A DNA stretch of 64,000 nt from JBHIKY01 sp042139015. Lineage in GTDB: Bacteria > Bacillota > Bacilli > Bacillales > Marinococcaceae. Below are positions 35,006 through 44,397 of this stretch, piece by piece. Where the stretch lies: positions 1 through 64,000 of the forward strand of contig NZ_JBHIKY010000004.1 in assembly GCF_042139015.1 (NCBI RefSeq), given 5' to 3'. The position numbers were made by a program, and so were the translations under genes. Below the pieces are notes generated by a model. The model did no database searches. It saw only the letters and a program-made list of their open reading frames with translations, and was not told the DNA's origin. The number at the start of each line of letters is the position of its first letter. Positions within the stretch are counted from its first letter, which is position 1.

Positions 35006-36889
35006 TTATGCCATCACTTTACACATATCATTAGTAAGTGCCACCGGGTCTTCCACCGGAAGGCCTTCAATAAGCAGAGCCTGATTATACAAAATATTAG
35101 TGTATAGGGATAACTTATCTTTGTCGTTATCATAAGCACCTTTTAACGATTGATAGATGCTGTGGTTAATATTTACTTCTAGTACTTTATCAGCTTTGAC
35201 ATGCTGATTCTGATCGGGCATCTGCTGGAGGATTTTCTCCATTTCAATGGAAACTTCACCATCCGCTGTCAGGCAGACGGGATGAGACTTCAGACGCTTG
35301 GAGGCCCGGACATCTTTCACCTTGCCGGAAAGCAGCGTTTTGATTTCTTCAAATAGTTCTTTGTTATCCTCTGCTTCGTTCTTTTCTTTCTCTTCCTCTT
35401 CTTCTGATTCGATGCCGAGATCTCCGCTTGCCACAGATTTAAACTGCTTATCTTCATAGCTCATAATTGTTTTTATCGCAAATTCATCAATGTCTTCAGT
35501 AAAATAGAGTATCTCGTAGCCTTTATCGAGCACCATTTCCGTCTGCGGCAGTTTTTCTATTCTGTCAATCGAGTCACCAGTGGCATAGTAAATATACTTC
35601 TGTTCTTCCGGCATTCTGTCCGTATACTCAGCGAGTGAAACTAATTTTTTTTCTTTTGAAGAATAGAAAAGCAGTAAATCCTTGAGGTCATCTTTGTTAG
35701 CTCCAAAGTCCATTTGAATGCCGAATTTCAGCTGGCGGCCAAACGCTTCAAAAAATTTCTCATACTCTTCCCGTTCATCCTTCAGCATGGTTTTCAGCTG
35801 GCCTTTGATTTTATTTTTAATATTTTTAGCGATCAATTTTAGCTGGCGGTCGTGCTGCAGCATTTCCCTGGAAATATTTAACGATAGATCCTCAGAATCG
35901 ACGATACCTTTTACAAAACCAAAGTAATCAGGCAGCAAATCCCCGCACTTTTCCATAATCAGTACGCCGTTCGAATAAAGCTCGAGACCTTTTTCGTATT
36001 CCTTCGTGTAAAAATCAAATGGTGTTTTCTCTGGTATAAATAGAATCGCTTGATAGCGGACGGCGCCGTCGACACTGATATGAATATGCTTTAAAGGCTC
36101 GTCAAAGCCGTAATGCTTTTCCGCATAAAATGCTTTGTAGTCCTCATCAGTAAGTTCGTTTTTATTTTTTCTCCAAATGGGCACCATGCTGTTGATGGTT
36201 TGTTCTTCTTCAATTTCTTCGTATTCGCCTTCTTCATTGTCCTTTGGCTTTTGCACGCTGACATCCATTTTAATCGGATAGCGGATGTAATCAGAGTATT
36301 TTTTAATTATTGATTTTAATGTATGTTCTTCTACAAATTCATCATAATTCTCATCTTCTGTGTTTTCTCTTAACTTAATAATTACTTCTGTACCGGTTAC
36401 TGCTTTTTCGGCCGGCTCTATCGTATAGCCATCCAGTCCGTTAGAAACCCATTTAAAGGCTTGATTACTGTCTGCAGATTTCGTATAAACTACAACATTC
36501 TCTGCCACCATAAAGGCAGAATAAAAGCCTACTCCGAACTGTCCGATAATATCGTGACCGTCCTTGATTTCATTTTCGTTCTTAAAAGCAAGTGAACCAC
36601 TTTTTGCGATAACCCCGAGATTAGATTCAAGCTCTTCCTCTGTCATACCAATTCCAGTATCTACGATTTTCAACTCACGGTTTTCTGGATCCGCACTAAC
36701 TTTTATGTAGTAATCGTCTTTATTAAAAGTCAGCGTATCGTCTGTTAAAGCTCGGTAATACATTTTATCAATTGCATCGCTCGCATTTGAAATTAACTCG
36801 CGCAGAAAAATTTCTTTTTGAGAATAAATCGAGTTAATCATCATTTCTAACAGACGTCTCGACTCTGCTTGAAATTGTTTAGTTGCCAT
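35006..36889 (-). CDS. htpG: Molecular chaperone HtpG (Hsp90)
   Basis: 627 residues, full-length bacterial Hsp90. N-terminal GHKL ATPase site: ELISNASDAIDKM (Mg-binding Asn), VDTGIGMT and GQFGVGFYSAF. The middle domain contains the catalytic Arg region LNISREMLQHD. The C-terminal dimerisation domain ends without an extension. An acidic linker (ESEEEEEKEKNEAED) precedes the C-terminal domain. It acts as a cytoplasmic ATP-dependent chaperone. In B. subtilis htpG is a class III heat-shock gene without CIRCE. Here a perfect CIRCE element lies 28 bp upstream, so HrcA control is likely. Confidence 0.97.
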   Translation of the reverse strand: MATKQFQAESRRLLEMMINSIYSQKEIFLRELISNASDAIDKMYYRALTDDTLTFNKDDYYIKVSADPENRELKIVDTGIGMTEEELESNLGVIAKSGSLAFKNENEIKDGHDIIGQFGVGFYSAFMVAENVVVYTKSADSNQAFKWVSNGLDGYTIEPAEKAVTGTEVIIKLRENTEDENYDEFVEEHTLKSIIKKYSDYIRYPIKMDVSVQKPKDNEEGEYEEIEEEQTINSMVPIWRKNKNELTDEDYKAFYAEKHYGFDEPLKHIHISVDGAVRYQAILFIPEKTPFDFYTKEYEKGLELYSNGVLIMEKCGDLLPDYFGFVKGIVDSEDLSLNISREMLQHDRQLKLIAKNIKNKIKGQLKTMLKDEREEYEKFFEAFGRQLKFGIQMDFGANKDDLKDLLLFYSSKEKKLVSLAEYTDRMPEEQKYIYYATGDSIDRIEKLPQTEMVLDKGYEILYFTEDIDEFAIKTIMSYEDKQFKSVASGDLGIESEEEEEKEKNEAEDNKELFEEIKTLLSGKVKDVRASKRLKSHPVCLTADGEVSIEMEKILQQMPDQNQHVKADKVLEVNINHSIYQSLKGAYDNDKDKLSLYTNILYNQALLIEGLPVEDPVALTNDMCKVMA

Positions 36890-36916
36890 TAGTAAAACTC
36901 CTTTCAGCTGTCATAA

Positions 36917-36943
36917 TTAGCACTCTATATATTCGAGTGCTAA
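36917..36943. promoter_or_regulatory. CIRCE element (HrcA operator) of htpG
   Basis: TTAGCACTC (36917-36925), nine bases, GAGTGCTAA (36935-36943): an exact match to the CIRCE consensus, in the htpG leader. Confidence 0.97.
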
Positions 36944-37086
36944 AAGTTCCCACTTCTATTTTACTTATCCCTGCCCTTGTGTCAATATCTAACGAAAATT
37001 TTATGTAGAAATGCCTTGATTGAATATTTATCAAATGGTCATAAAAACGGTCACTCCCTCCTTCCTCCTGTGTCCGTTTTTTAATG

Positions 37087-37204
37087 TGTTGCAAATTAAA
37101 ACGTTTTCAAAAAACTGCGTAATAATAGTTGCACACTACTATGATGTGTTTTATATTTAAACTTGTAAGCGCTTGTAATATTTATTATGTTGCAATTTGC
37201 AATA
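37087..37204 (+). promoter_or_regulatory. Control region of the kdgT-like operon
   Basis: The octamer TGTTGCAA occurs at 37087-37094 and 37188-37195; at the second site it forms an inverted repeat with 37197-37204 (TTGCAATA). A cre-like site ATTAAAACGTTTTCA is at 37095-37109, with one mismatch to the CcpA consensus. A second AAGCGCTT core is at 37167-37174. A weak SigA-type promoter, TTGTAA (37163) and TATGTT (37186) with 17-bp spacing, overlaps the second site. The octamers are candidates for the PrpR-like regulator encoded in the operon. Confidence 0.5.
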
Positions 37205-37223
37205 ACAAAAAGGAGGAAGTATA

Positions 37224-38201
37224 ATGCGTGTAAAAGCTAATATTGAAAAAATACCTGGAGGCATGATGGTGGTTCCATTGCTGCTCGGAGCAGTTATAAA
37301 TACATTTGCCCCTGGGATGCTGCGAATTGGTGGTTTTACCCAGGAGCTCTTTGTAGACGGAGCTCTCGTACTTATTGCTCTATTTCTACTTTGCGCTGGA
37401 GCGCAGATTAACGTAAAGAATGTTGGTGTGACTATCGGAAAAGGAGCCACCCTTCTTGCTGTTAAATGGGTTGTCGGTGCCAGCATCGGTCTGATAGCTT
37501 ATATATTTGCTGGTCCCAGCGGACTCTTTTTAGGGCTCGCACCACTTGCCATTATTGCTGCTATGACAAACAGCAATGGTGGACTTTACGTTGCCCTTGT
37601 CGGCCAGTACGGAAAAGGAGAGGACCGTGCTGCTTATTCTATTCTGGCTTTAAACGACGGCCCATTTCTTACAATGGTCGCACTATCCATTTTTGGAGCT
37701 ATGGGATTTGTTGAAGGCTTATTCTCCTTTGTGGATTTTATCGCTGTCCTTCTCCCTATTGTAGTAGGTGCTGTTCTCGGTAATCTTGATGAAGAAATGA
37801 GGGAGTTTTTAGATAGTGGCAGCAATATGCTAATCCCTTTCTTCGCCTTTGCCCTTGGAATGGGAATTAACTTCGCAGATATTATTGCCGGAGGACTAGG
37901 TGGCATCATTCTTGGAGTAATGACCGTACTATTAACTGGTACAGCAGGCTATTGGGTATTTAAATCTTTTAATTGGAATCCAGTTGTCGGTGCTGCGGAG
38001 GGATCCACTGCCGGAAACGCTGTCGCAACCCCAGCAGCAATCGCTTCAGCTAATGCTGCTTTCGCCAGTATGGAATCAATTGCGACCGTTCAGGTGGCGG
38101 CAAGTGTTGTAACCACTGCGATTTTACTGCCTGTATATATTGGATTTTTAGTAAAACGATTGGAGAAGAACGGAAAAATGCAGGAATATAAAGCAAGATA
38201 A
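37224..38201 (+). CDS. KdgT-family sugar-acid permease
   Basis: 325 residues with about ten membrane helices, matching the 2-keto-3-deoxygluconate permease family over its length (KIPGGMMVVPLLLGAVINTFAP, AMTNSNGGLYVALVGQYG, LNDGPFLTM, AAEGSTAGNAVATPAAI). These proteins bring in sugar acids with protons. Next to a four-carbon acid kinase and PdxA2 the likely cargo is a threonate, erythronate or related aldonate rather than 2-keto-3-deoxygluconate. AAGGAGGAAG precedes the ATG. First gene of a four-gene operon. Confidence 0.9.
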   Translation: MRVKANIEKIPGGMMVVPLLLGAVINTFAPGMLRIGGFTQELFVDGALVLIALFLLCAGAQINVKNVGVTIGKGATLLAVKWVVGASIGLIAYIFAGPSGLFLGLAPLAIIAAMTNSNGGLYVALVGQYGKGEDRAAYSILALNDGPFLTMVALSIFGAMGFVEGLFSFVDFIAVLLPIVVGAVLGNLDEEMREFLDSGSNMLIPFFAFALGMGINFADIIAGGLGGIILGVMTVLLTGTAGYWVFKSFNWNPVVGAAEGSTAGNAVATPAAIASANAAFASMESIATVQVAASVVTTAILLPVYIGFLVKRLEKNGKMQEYKAR

Positions 38202-38262
38202 TCGTTCCCAGCGAGACTGGTAATTTCTTTTCCTCTCCAATTTTAGATCGAGGTGAAAGTAC

Positions 38263-39555
38263 ATGGATTTATGCATAGTCGCCGATGATTTAACAGGAGC
38301 GAATGATTCGGGTGTTCAATGTACGCAATTTGGATACCGTCCCTCCGTCGCGTTGAATGCAGGGCAATTAAATAACATGTTAAATAGAAAAGCTCTAATC
38401 ATTGATACAGATTCCCGGGCCCTGGAGCCGGGAGAAGCATATAAAAAAGTCAAGGAAGCTTTAAATCCTCTTGTGAAAAATCCGCCAAAAGTGCTCTATA
38501 AAAAAATCGATTCAACCATGCGTGGAAACATCGGAGCAGAGCTGGATGCTGTCTTTGATACATTCAAGCCGGATTTTATCGCAGTAGCTCCTGGCTATCC
38601 TTCTAACGGAAGAACTGTGATAAATGGAGAACTGTTTGTCGACGGAGTATTGTTAACCGAAACAAATATATCTACCCACCCGGACCATCACTTTGAAACA
38701 GCCAGGCCGGATGCGATTATTCAGGAACAAAGCAAAAATCAGACAGTACACCTCTCCGTCCAGGAAGTGCTTAGCTCTCACCTGTCTCATAAACTTGCAC
38801 AATTAAAAAAAGACGGAGTTTCATATATTTCCCTGGATAGTTCAAGTGAAGAGGATCTGCGGCGGCAAATAGAGAAGCTTTCAAATACGGCGTTCTCTAT
38901 CATGCTTGCTGGTTCCGCTGGTGCTGCGCAATATCTTTCGTCTGTTTATCATCTCAAGGACACGATTGAAACCAGAAGTGAAAAGAAAAAACTGTACATT
39001 GATTCCGCATTATTTGTGATTGGCAGTATGAATAACATTAGTGCCGTGCAGCTGGAAAACCTTAAAGAGACTGGAGAAGTAAAGGAATATTTGGTGGAAC
39101 CTTCAGTATTTTTTGAAGCGGACTGGCAATACAACAAAAATATCACCAGGATTCTTAATTCTATTCACGAGGAATCCTCCCCTTTTCTTCTGCTTCATCC
39201 GGACACAAGTGAAGAGTCAGTAACTCGTATTAAAGAAATCAGCCGCTCAAATAATATCAGCATGGCTGAAGCGACGCGCCAGATTGCATCCTGTATTGGA
39301 AAACTGGTTCAGCTCATTTTTCTCGTCCGGCCGTTCGATGGACTGGTAATGACGGGCGGCGATATCGCAAAAGCTATTTGTACCGCTTTGGAAAGTTCGG
39401 AATTCGAGTTACACTATGAATTCGAAAAGGGTATACCATTAGGAAAATTAAAAGGAAATTACGAACCACTTGTAATTACTAAAGCTGGAGCATTCGGAAG
39501 CAAAAATACGTTTGTCCGCATGCTTCACGCCTTCAAAGGAGAGGTGCACATATGA
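38263..39555 (+). CDS. Four-carbon acid sugar kinase (DUF1537/DtnK-OtnK family)
   Basis: 430 residues. The N-terminal sugar-acid-binding domain has VADDLTGANDSGVQ (6-19) and KKIDSTMRGNIGAEL; the C-terminal nucleotide-binding domain has MTGGDIAKAICTAL and LVITKAGAFGSKNT. The family phosphorylates D-threonate, D-erythronate or 3-oxo-tetronates at C4. Coupling to PdxA2 (the start codon of pdxA overlaps this stop, ATGA) fits the threonate branch: acid to 4-phosphate, then oxidation and decarboxylation to dihydroxyacetone phosphate. Which stereoisomer is used cannot be decided. GAGGTGAAAG precedes the ATG. Confidence 0.9.
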   Translation: MDLCIVADDLTGANDSGVQCTQFGYRPSVALNAGQLNNMLNRKALIIDTDSRALEPGEAYKKVKEALNPLVKNPPKVLYKKIDSTMRGNIGAELDAVFDTFKPDFIAVAPGYPSNGRTVINGELFVDGVLLTETNISTHPDHHFETARPDAIIQEQSKNQTVHLSVQEVLSSHLSHKLAQLKKDGVSYISLDSSSEEDLRRQIEKLSNTAFSIMLAGSAGAAQYLSSVYHLKDTIETRSEKKKLYIDSALFVIGSMNNISAVQLENLKETGEVKEYLVEPSVFFEADWQYNKNITRILNSIHEESSPFLLLHPDTSEESVTRIKEISRSNNISMAEATRQIASCIGKLVQLIFLVRPFDGLVMTGGDIAKAICTALESSEFELHYEFEKGIPLGKLKGNYEPLVITKAGAFGSKNTFVRMLHAFKGEVHI

Positions 39556-40550
39556 AAAAACAGCCCATTATCGGCATTACAATGGGAGACGGTGCAGGCG
39601 TCGGTCCGGAAATAATCGTAAAAGCTTTGGCTGACCCGAAAATTCATGAGGAGTGTAAGCCGCTCGTGATCGGTGATGTACAACGGCTGAAACAGGCTAT
39701 TCTGTTATGCAATATTCCACTGAAGATCCAAAGAATTGAGTCACCTGAAGAAGCTGAATTTGACAAAAACATTATCAACTGCCTCCAAGTTGGCAAGCTG
39801 CCAGCTGACCTTCCGTTCGGCGAGCTGTCGTATGAGGCTGGAAAACATGCTTATTTATATGTTGAGAAAGCAGTTGAATTAGCAAAGAAGAAATCAATCA
39901 ACGCAATCTGCACTGCACCATTAAACAAAGAAGCCTTGCAGGGAGCCGGCTATAAATACCCGGGGCATACAGAAATATTGGCTGATTTAACGAATACCGA
40001 GAATTATTCCATGATGCTGTCTGCCCCGAACCTAAAGGTTATTCATTTAACAACACACCTCGGACTGAAGGATGCTATTGAAGCGATAACACCTGAACGT
40101 ACGTATCGAGTGCTTCGTTTAGCTCATGATACGCTTTTGAGAGCTGGATACGACACCCCCCGTATTGCTGTCTGCGGAATTAACCCTCATGCAGGAGAGA
40201 GCGGTCTTTTTGGATATGGTGAAGAAGAAAATCAGCTGATCCCGGGTATCGAAAAGGCAAAAAGCGAAGGAATTCATGCGGAAGGACCGTATCCGGCAGA
40301 TACTCTGTTTTACAGAACAGTACGCGGAGATTTTGATATCGTCGTCGCCTGCTATCATGATCAGGGCCATGCTCCTGTGAAGGTGCTCGGACTCGAAGCA
40401 GGCGTTAACATTACTGTTGGCTTAAACCACGAGGTAATCCGTACCTCTGTCGATCACGGAACCGCTTTTGATATTGCAGGCAAAAATATTGCTGACGCAA
40501 GAAGTCTGATTGAAGCAATCGCTTCCGCGGTAGATTTAGCACCTGAATAG
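39552..40550 (+). CDS. pdxA2: 4-phospho-threonate dehydrogenase (PdxA2 family)
   Basis: 332 residues, PdxA fold. Start ITMGDGAGVGPEIIVKAL; metal ligands are His in KYPGHTEILA, INPHAGESGLFG and ACYHDQGHAPVKV, all present. True PdxA in vitamin B6 synthesis sits with other genes; the PdxA2 group pairs with DUF1537 kinases and converts 4-phospho-D-threonate (or the erythronate isomer) to dihydroxyacetone phosphate with NAD. The overlap with the kinase gene supports that role. The next gene is its likely regulator, 37 bp downstream. Confidence 0.9.
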   Translation: MKKQPIIGITMGDGAGVGPEIIVKALADPKIHEECKPLVIGDVQRLKQAILLCNIPLKIQRIESPEEAEFDKNIINCLQVGKLPADLPFGELSYEAGKHAYLYVEKAVELAKKKSINAICTAPLNKEALQGAGYKYPGHTEILADLTNTENYSMMLSAPNLKVIHLTTHLGLKDAIEAITPERTYRVLRLAHDTLLRAGYDTPRIAVCGINPHAGESGLFGYGEEENQLIPGIEKAKSEGIHAEGPYPADTLFYRTVRGDFDIVVACYHDQGHAPVKVLGLEAGVNITVGLNHEVIRTSVDHGTAFDIAGKNIADARSLIEAIASAVDLAPE

Positions 40551-40586
40551 AAAATAAATAATTTTTCCGTCTGAAAAGGGAGCAAA

Positions 40587-42323
40587 ATGATGAAAATAAA
40601 GGTTGGATTTATAGCACCTTACCGGGGATTAAAGGAAATAGCAGAAAAAGCTGTGCAAAAACATCCTGATATTGGAATGGAGATCATTACAGCAGATTTA
40701 TATGAAGCAGTCAAACCCGCTAAATCCCTTGAACAGCAGGGTTTCCATGTCCTTGTCAGCAGAGGGGGTACAGCGCGTGTTCTTCGCGAAAATATCAACC
40801 TTCCGGTAATTGAAGTTGATGTATCCGGATATGATATTCTCCGCACTATGCTTCTCATAAAAGATTCGAAGGAACCGATTGAGTTAATTGGTTTTCCGAA
40901 CGTGTGTCGTGGGGTGAAAGAAGTGGCTGGCCTGTTAGATACACATATCTCTTATCAGACGGTCAACAAGGAAGAAGAAGTTGAACAAACGGTAAGAGAT
41001 GCGATGAAACGCGGAGTACAAATTATCGTAGGCGATACTGTTACAATGAAAACAGCAGAGAGGTACGGCTTGAGGGGAATCATGATAACTTCAGGCCATG
41101 AATCAATTGAGCAGGCTTTATGGCAGGCAAAGGAAGCCGCACGCTCAGTTAATCAGCACCAGCAGGTGATTGAAGGATACCATTCTTTATTGAATATTCT
41201 TCCTGAAGGCGTGGCACTTCTTGACGAATCAGGATATATTCTATATACCAATCCTGCTTTTCAAAGATTGTTTCAGTTGGAGCATCGATCAGCATTTCTT
41301 TCAGAAGCAGCACCTGAACTTGAAACCTTCCATCATGAATTGGCGGCCCATTCTTTTGCCCAAAAAAATTTCATCCATCAAGGTCGTGAACTATCCATCG
41401 AAGGAGCCCTCCTTTTTAAAGGGGCTGTCCGGAATTTCTTTTTAAAATGCAGCGATGAAACACGTTATGCCATTGAACAAAAAGGGTTATCCATCCACCC
41501 GCTTCGATCCGATATTGTTTCGTTTTCACAAATTTCAACAGCTGATGAAAGAGTAAAAGACGCGGTGGAAAAAGCAAAGCGATCAGCACACACCTCTCCT
41601 ATTCTTCTCATTACGGGGGAAAATGGTACGGGCAAACGTTCGATTGCTGTGGCTCTTCATCATTTTGAGACAAATCATACGGAGAATCAATGGATGGTGC
41701 ATCTCAGCAGCGACTTTGATGAAACTGCTTTTCATCGTTTAAAAGAACACCTGGGCAGCAGTTCCGGCACTTACTATATAAAGCATTGGGAAGATCTTCC
41801 AGAAGACTGGTCAGCATCATTGCTGAAGACAGCAGACCACTCGCCAGCCACCTGTATATTTGCTTCCGTTTCAAGTGCCACTGCTGACAAAGTGCGTGCA
41901 TTTTTTTCTGAAGAAAGAATTCTGCACCTCCCTCCTTTGCGGGAAAGAGTGGGGCATTTAGAAGAATATATCCGATCCTTCGCGGCAAGATATAATACTT
42001 TATATGGAAAGCAAGTAGTGGGGGCAGAAAAAGCGCTTCTCACTAAATGGCGTGAATATAAGTGGCCGGGAAATCTTGAGGAGCTGCAGAGTTTTGTGCA
42101 GCACGGCGTCTATAATGCTGAAGGATCTTTTATTACAGAAAAAGATATATCCATCGAAAAACAAACAAGTGGGCTGAATATAGATCTTACGAAGCCTCTA
42201 GCAGACATTGAAAAAACGATCATTGAACTGGTGCTGGCCGAAGAGCAGATGAACCAATCGCAGGCCGCAAAACGGCTGGGGATAAATCGATCTACATTAT
42301 GGCGCAAGCTGAAAAAAGATTAG
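40587..42323 (+). CDS. PrpR-N/PAS/AAA-like/Fis regulator lacking the GAFTGA loop
   Basis: 578 residues. Residues 1-190 form a PrpR_N-type sensor domain (VLVSRGGTARVLREN, IIVGDTVTMKTAERYGLRGIMITSG), 198-290 a PAS-like domain, and about 320-525 a shrunken AAA+ domain with Walker A GENGTGKRS (344-352). The sigma-54-contact motif GAFTGA and a normal Walker B are missing. The C-terminal Fis helix-turn-helix is QSQAAKRLGINRSTLWRKL. It probably senses a pathway metabolite and controls the kdgT-kinase-pdxA2 operon with the usual SigA enzyme instead of sigma-54. Start is ATG at 40587 or the next codon. Terminator follows. Confidence 0.87.
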   Translation: MMKIKVGFIAPYRGLKEIAEKAVQKHPDIGMEIITADLYEAVKPAKSLEQQGFHVLVSRGGTARVLRENINLPVIEVDVSGYDILRTMLLIKDSKEPIELIGFPNVCRGVKEVAGLLDTHISYQTVNKEEEVEQTVRDAMKRGVQIIVGDTVTMKTAERYGLRGIMITSGHESIEQALWQAKEAARSVNQHQQVIEGYHSLLNILPEGVALLDESGYILYTNPAFQRLFQLEHRSAFLSEAAPELETFHHELAAHSFAQKNFIHQGRELSIEGALLFKGAVRNFFLKCSDETRYAIEQKGLSIHPLRSDIVSFSQISTADERVKDAVEKAKRSAHTSPILLITGENGTGKRSIAVALHHFETNHTENQWMVHLSSDFDETAFHRLKEHLGSSSGTYYIKHWEDLPEDWSASLLKTADHSPATCIFASVSSATADKVRAFFSEERILHLPPLRERVGHLEEYIRSFAARYNTLYGKQVVGAEKALLTKWREYKWPGNLEELQSFVQHGVYNAEGSFITEKDISIEKQTSGLNIDLTKPLADIEKTIIELVLAEEQMNQSQAAKRLGINRSTLWRKLKKD

Positions 42324-42352
42324 CTGGTCCAAAATGTGCTATTTTGACCAGC
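42323..42352. terminator. Bidirectional terminator
   Basis: Stem of 7 + 5 bp with a bulged C (42323-42335 with 42341-42352) between the PrpR-like gene and the convergent desR. Confidence 0.7.
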
Positions 42353-42944
42353 CCTTCTCTTTATACTTTGAAATTGCTTCTATGCGGTTATTTACTTCCA
42401 GTTTATCGAGTATGACTGAGACATAATTTCGGATGGTTCCTGAAGTTAATCGAAGAGTGCCCGCAATTTCTTTGGTTGTTTTACCATCTGATATTAGTTT
42501 TAATACCTGCTCTTCCCGCTCTGTCAGAGGATTTTTACTTTCATTACCATAGGCAAGGTCAACAAGCTCCGGAGCATAAACTCGCCTGCCTTCCATAATA
42601 ATGCGTATAGAATTCGCAAGATCCTCACTCGGGCTGTCTTTTAATAAATAGCCGCTTATTTCTGCTTTTCGTGCCCTCTCAAAATATCCGGAACGGGCAA
42701 ATGTTGTTAATATAATAACCTTGCAAGGATAATTCTTCAATTCTTCTGCTGCTTCAAGTCCGGTTTTTACCGGCATTTCAATATCCATAATACAGACGTC
42801 AGGCTTATGCTTCATTACTAAATCCAAAGCTTCTTTTCCATCCCTTGCCATGCCGACCACTTCCAGGTCTTCCTCCAGTTCGAGTAATGAACCAAGAGCT
42901 CCTAGAAGCATTCGTTGGTCCTCGGCTATAACAATTCGTATCAC
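42339..42944 (-). CDS. desR: Response regulator DesR
   Basis: 201 residues, NarL/FixJ type and close in sequence to B. subtilis DesR along its whole length. Receiver: acidic pocket Glu8/Asp9 (IAEDQ), phospho-acceptor Asp54 (CIMDIEMPVKTGLEAAEEL), LTTFARSGYFERA and GYLLKDSPSEDLA. Output: LuxR-type helix-turn-helix ending LEVNNRIEAISKYKEKGW. It activates des when phosphorylated by DesK in the cold. GTG start overlaps the desK stop (GTGA). GAGGAGG precedes the start. Confidence 0.93.
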   Translation of the reverse strand: MIRIVIAEDQRMLLGALGSLLELEEDLEVVGMARDGKEALDLVMKHKPDVCIMDIEMPVKTGLEAAEELKNYPCKVIILTTFARSGYFERARKAEISGYLLKDSPSEDLANSIRIIMEGRRVYAPELVDLAYGNESKNPLTEREEQVLKLISDGKTTKEIAGTLRLTSGTIRNYVSVILDKLEVNNRIEAISKYKEKGWSK

Positions 42945-44077
42945 ATGGACCCCTCCTCTTTTATATGATGGATAACATTCGGCACTCGGAAAATAAGGGT
43001 GGTTCCAGAAGTGGATTCTATGTCTAAGCTCCCGTTTACAAACTCCAGCCGTTCTCTCATTCCTTGAAGACCATGACCCTCAACGGGTTCTTCAAAGTGA
43101 GGTATTCCCGTGCCATTATCTTGGATTTTTACGATAATTTCACTCGATGCTTGTTCAAAAAGAATGGTGCACGAGGTAGCCTGACTATGTTTGACAACAT
43201 TCGTTACGGCTTCTTTCAAACACATACTTATAACATTTTCGACTAATAAAGGAATACGGTTAAATTCAGGGGTGCCTTGAATATGATACTCAATTTCTGC
43301 AGCATCCAGTATTTGCTGTACATAGATGATTTCGTCAGCCAGTTTTGTGCCTCTCATATCTGAAACCATTTCTCTTACCTCTTTAAGTGCTGTTCTTGCT
43401 GTTTTATTGATATCCTCTAATTCTATTTTGGCTTTCGCGGGGTTCTTAGTCATCAGTTTTCTTGCTAGGTCACTTTTTAACCCGATTAATGACAGCTTTT
43501 GTCCCAACGTATCATGCAGATCACGTCCAATTCGCTGACGTTCCTCTAAAATCATCAAATTGGAAATTTTTTTATGAGCCTCTTCCAATTGACCTTCGAG
43601 TTTTTCGCGCTTTAATCTATAGTTTATTGTGAAAGGCAGCAATATTACTCCAATGAAGGTGACGAAGATAAAAGGAAGCTGATAATTGATCATTTCACTC
43701 TGCCTGATAAGCATGAAACTAATGGAAGTTACCGTACTAAGGAGATGTACAATATATAAAGTTAAAAACATTATTTTATTTTGAATCCTGCCAATGAAAA
43801 ATGCTAAAAAAAGTGCAAAGTAAATAAATCCAAATAGAAACGACATGGCAATACTAATGGCCATCTGTATACTCGCCCATATATAAACCGGCCAGCCTCT
43901 GGAGGTAAAAGAAAGTAAATAGGACGCAAAAAACAATAGAATCATCAGCACTCCAAAAATAAATTCTGCAGCGGAGGTAGAGCTAAATATAAAGTAAAAG
44001 GGCAATATGCAAAAGACTACCCATACATAAGAGCTGAGTCCTGTCGTTTTAGGAATAATATGATACCATTTCTGCAA
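42941..44077 (-). CDS. desK: Membrane thermosensor histidine kinase DesK
   Basis: 378 residues from a TTG at 44077 with AAGGAGG seven bases upstream. Five membrane helices (about 18-36, 40-56, 64-90, 102-124 and 135-152) are followed by a coiled coil (155-178), the HisKA_3 helix with His188 (GRDLHDTLGQKLSLIGLK), and an ATPase domain (CLKEAVTNVVKHSQA, DNGTGI, GHGLQGMRERLEF). The phospho-His position equals that reported for B. subtilis DesK. The thin first helix carries polar Ser/Thr residues, as expected for a bilayer-thickness sensor. It controls DesR phosphorylation in response to membrane fluidity. Confidence 0.93.
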   Translation of the reverse strand: MQKWYHIIPKTTGLSSYVWVVFCILPFYFIFSSTSAAEFIFGVLMILLFFASYLLSFTSRGWPVYIWASIQMAISIAMSFLFGFIYFALFLAFFIGRIQNKIMFLTLYIVHLLSTVTSISFMLIRQSEMINYQLPFIFVTFIGVILLPFTINYRLKREKLEGQLEEAHKKISNLMILEERQRIGRDLHDTLGQKLSLIGLKSDLARKLMTKNPAKAKIELEDINKTARTALKEVREMVSDMRGTKLADEIIYVQQILDAAEIEYHIQGTPEFNRIPLLVENVISMCLKEAVTNVVKHSQATSCTILFEQASSEIIVKIQDNGTGIPHFEEPVEGHGLQGMRERLEFVNGSLDIESTSGTTLIFRVPNVIHHIKEEGSM

Positions 44078-44202
44078 TGTAATCCTCCTTATCGACTTAT
44101 ACTTTTCATTAAGTATACCAATAAATGTATTCCTCCGTGCTATGATGAAAGGGGCTGGATCAAAAGCCCTTTACAATAAGAAAACCTTCCCAGTAGGGAG
44201 GG

Positions 44203-44243
44203 ACAGGTTGTTGAGATAGGCTTCGCAACAACCTGTTTTTTTG
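44203..44243 (+). terminator. Terminator-like hairpin, owner unknown
   Basis: An 11-bp stem (44203-44213 with 44226-44236), then seven T. No plus-strand gene precedes it, so it may belong to an old repeat element. Confidence 0.5.
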
Positions 44244-44397
44244 GTTATTAATCCGATTATTCAGATGTTTATAGTATAATATTAATATGAATCCGCTACT
44301 GACGGAGTTTTGACGGAGCTTATTATGAAAACTCATAGATAACAAACAGGGTCTGGATCAAAAGGTTTTAAACAGCTGACGTCCTTCCAAAAATAAT

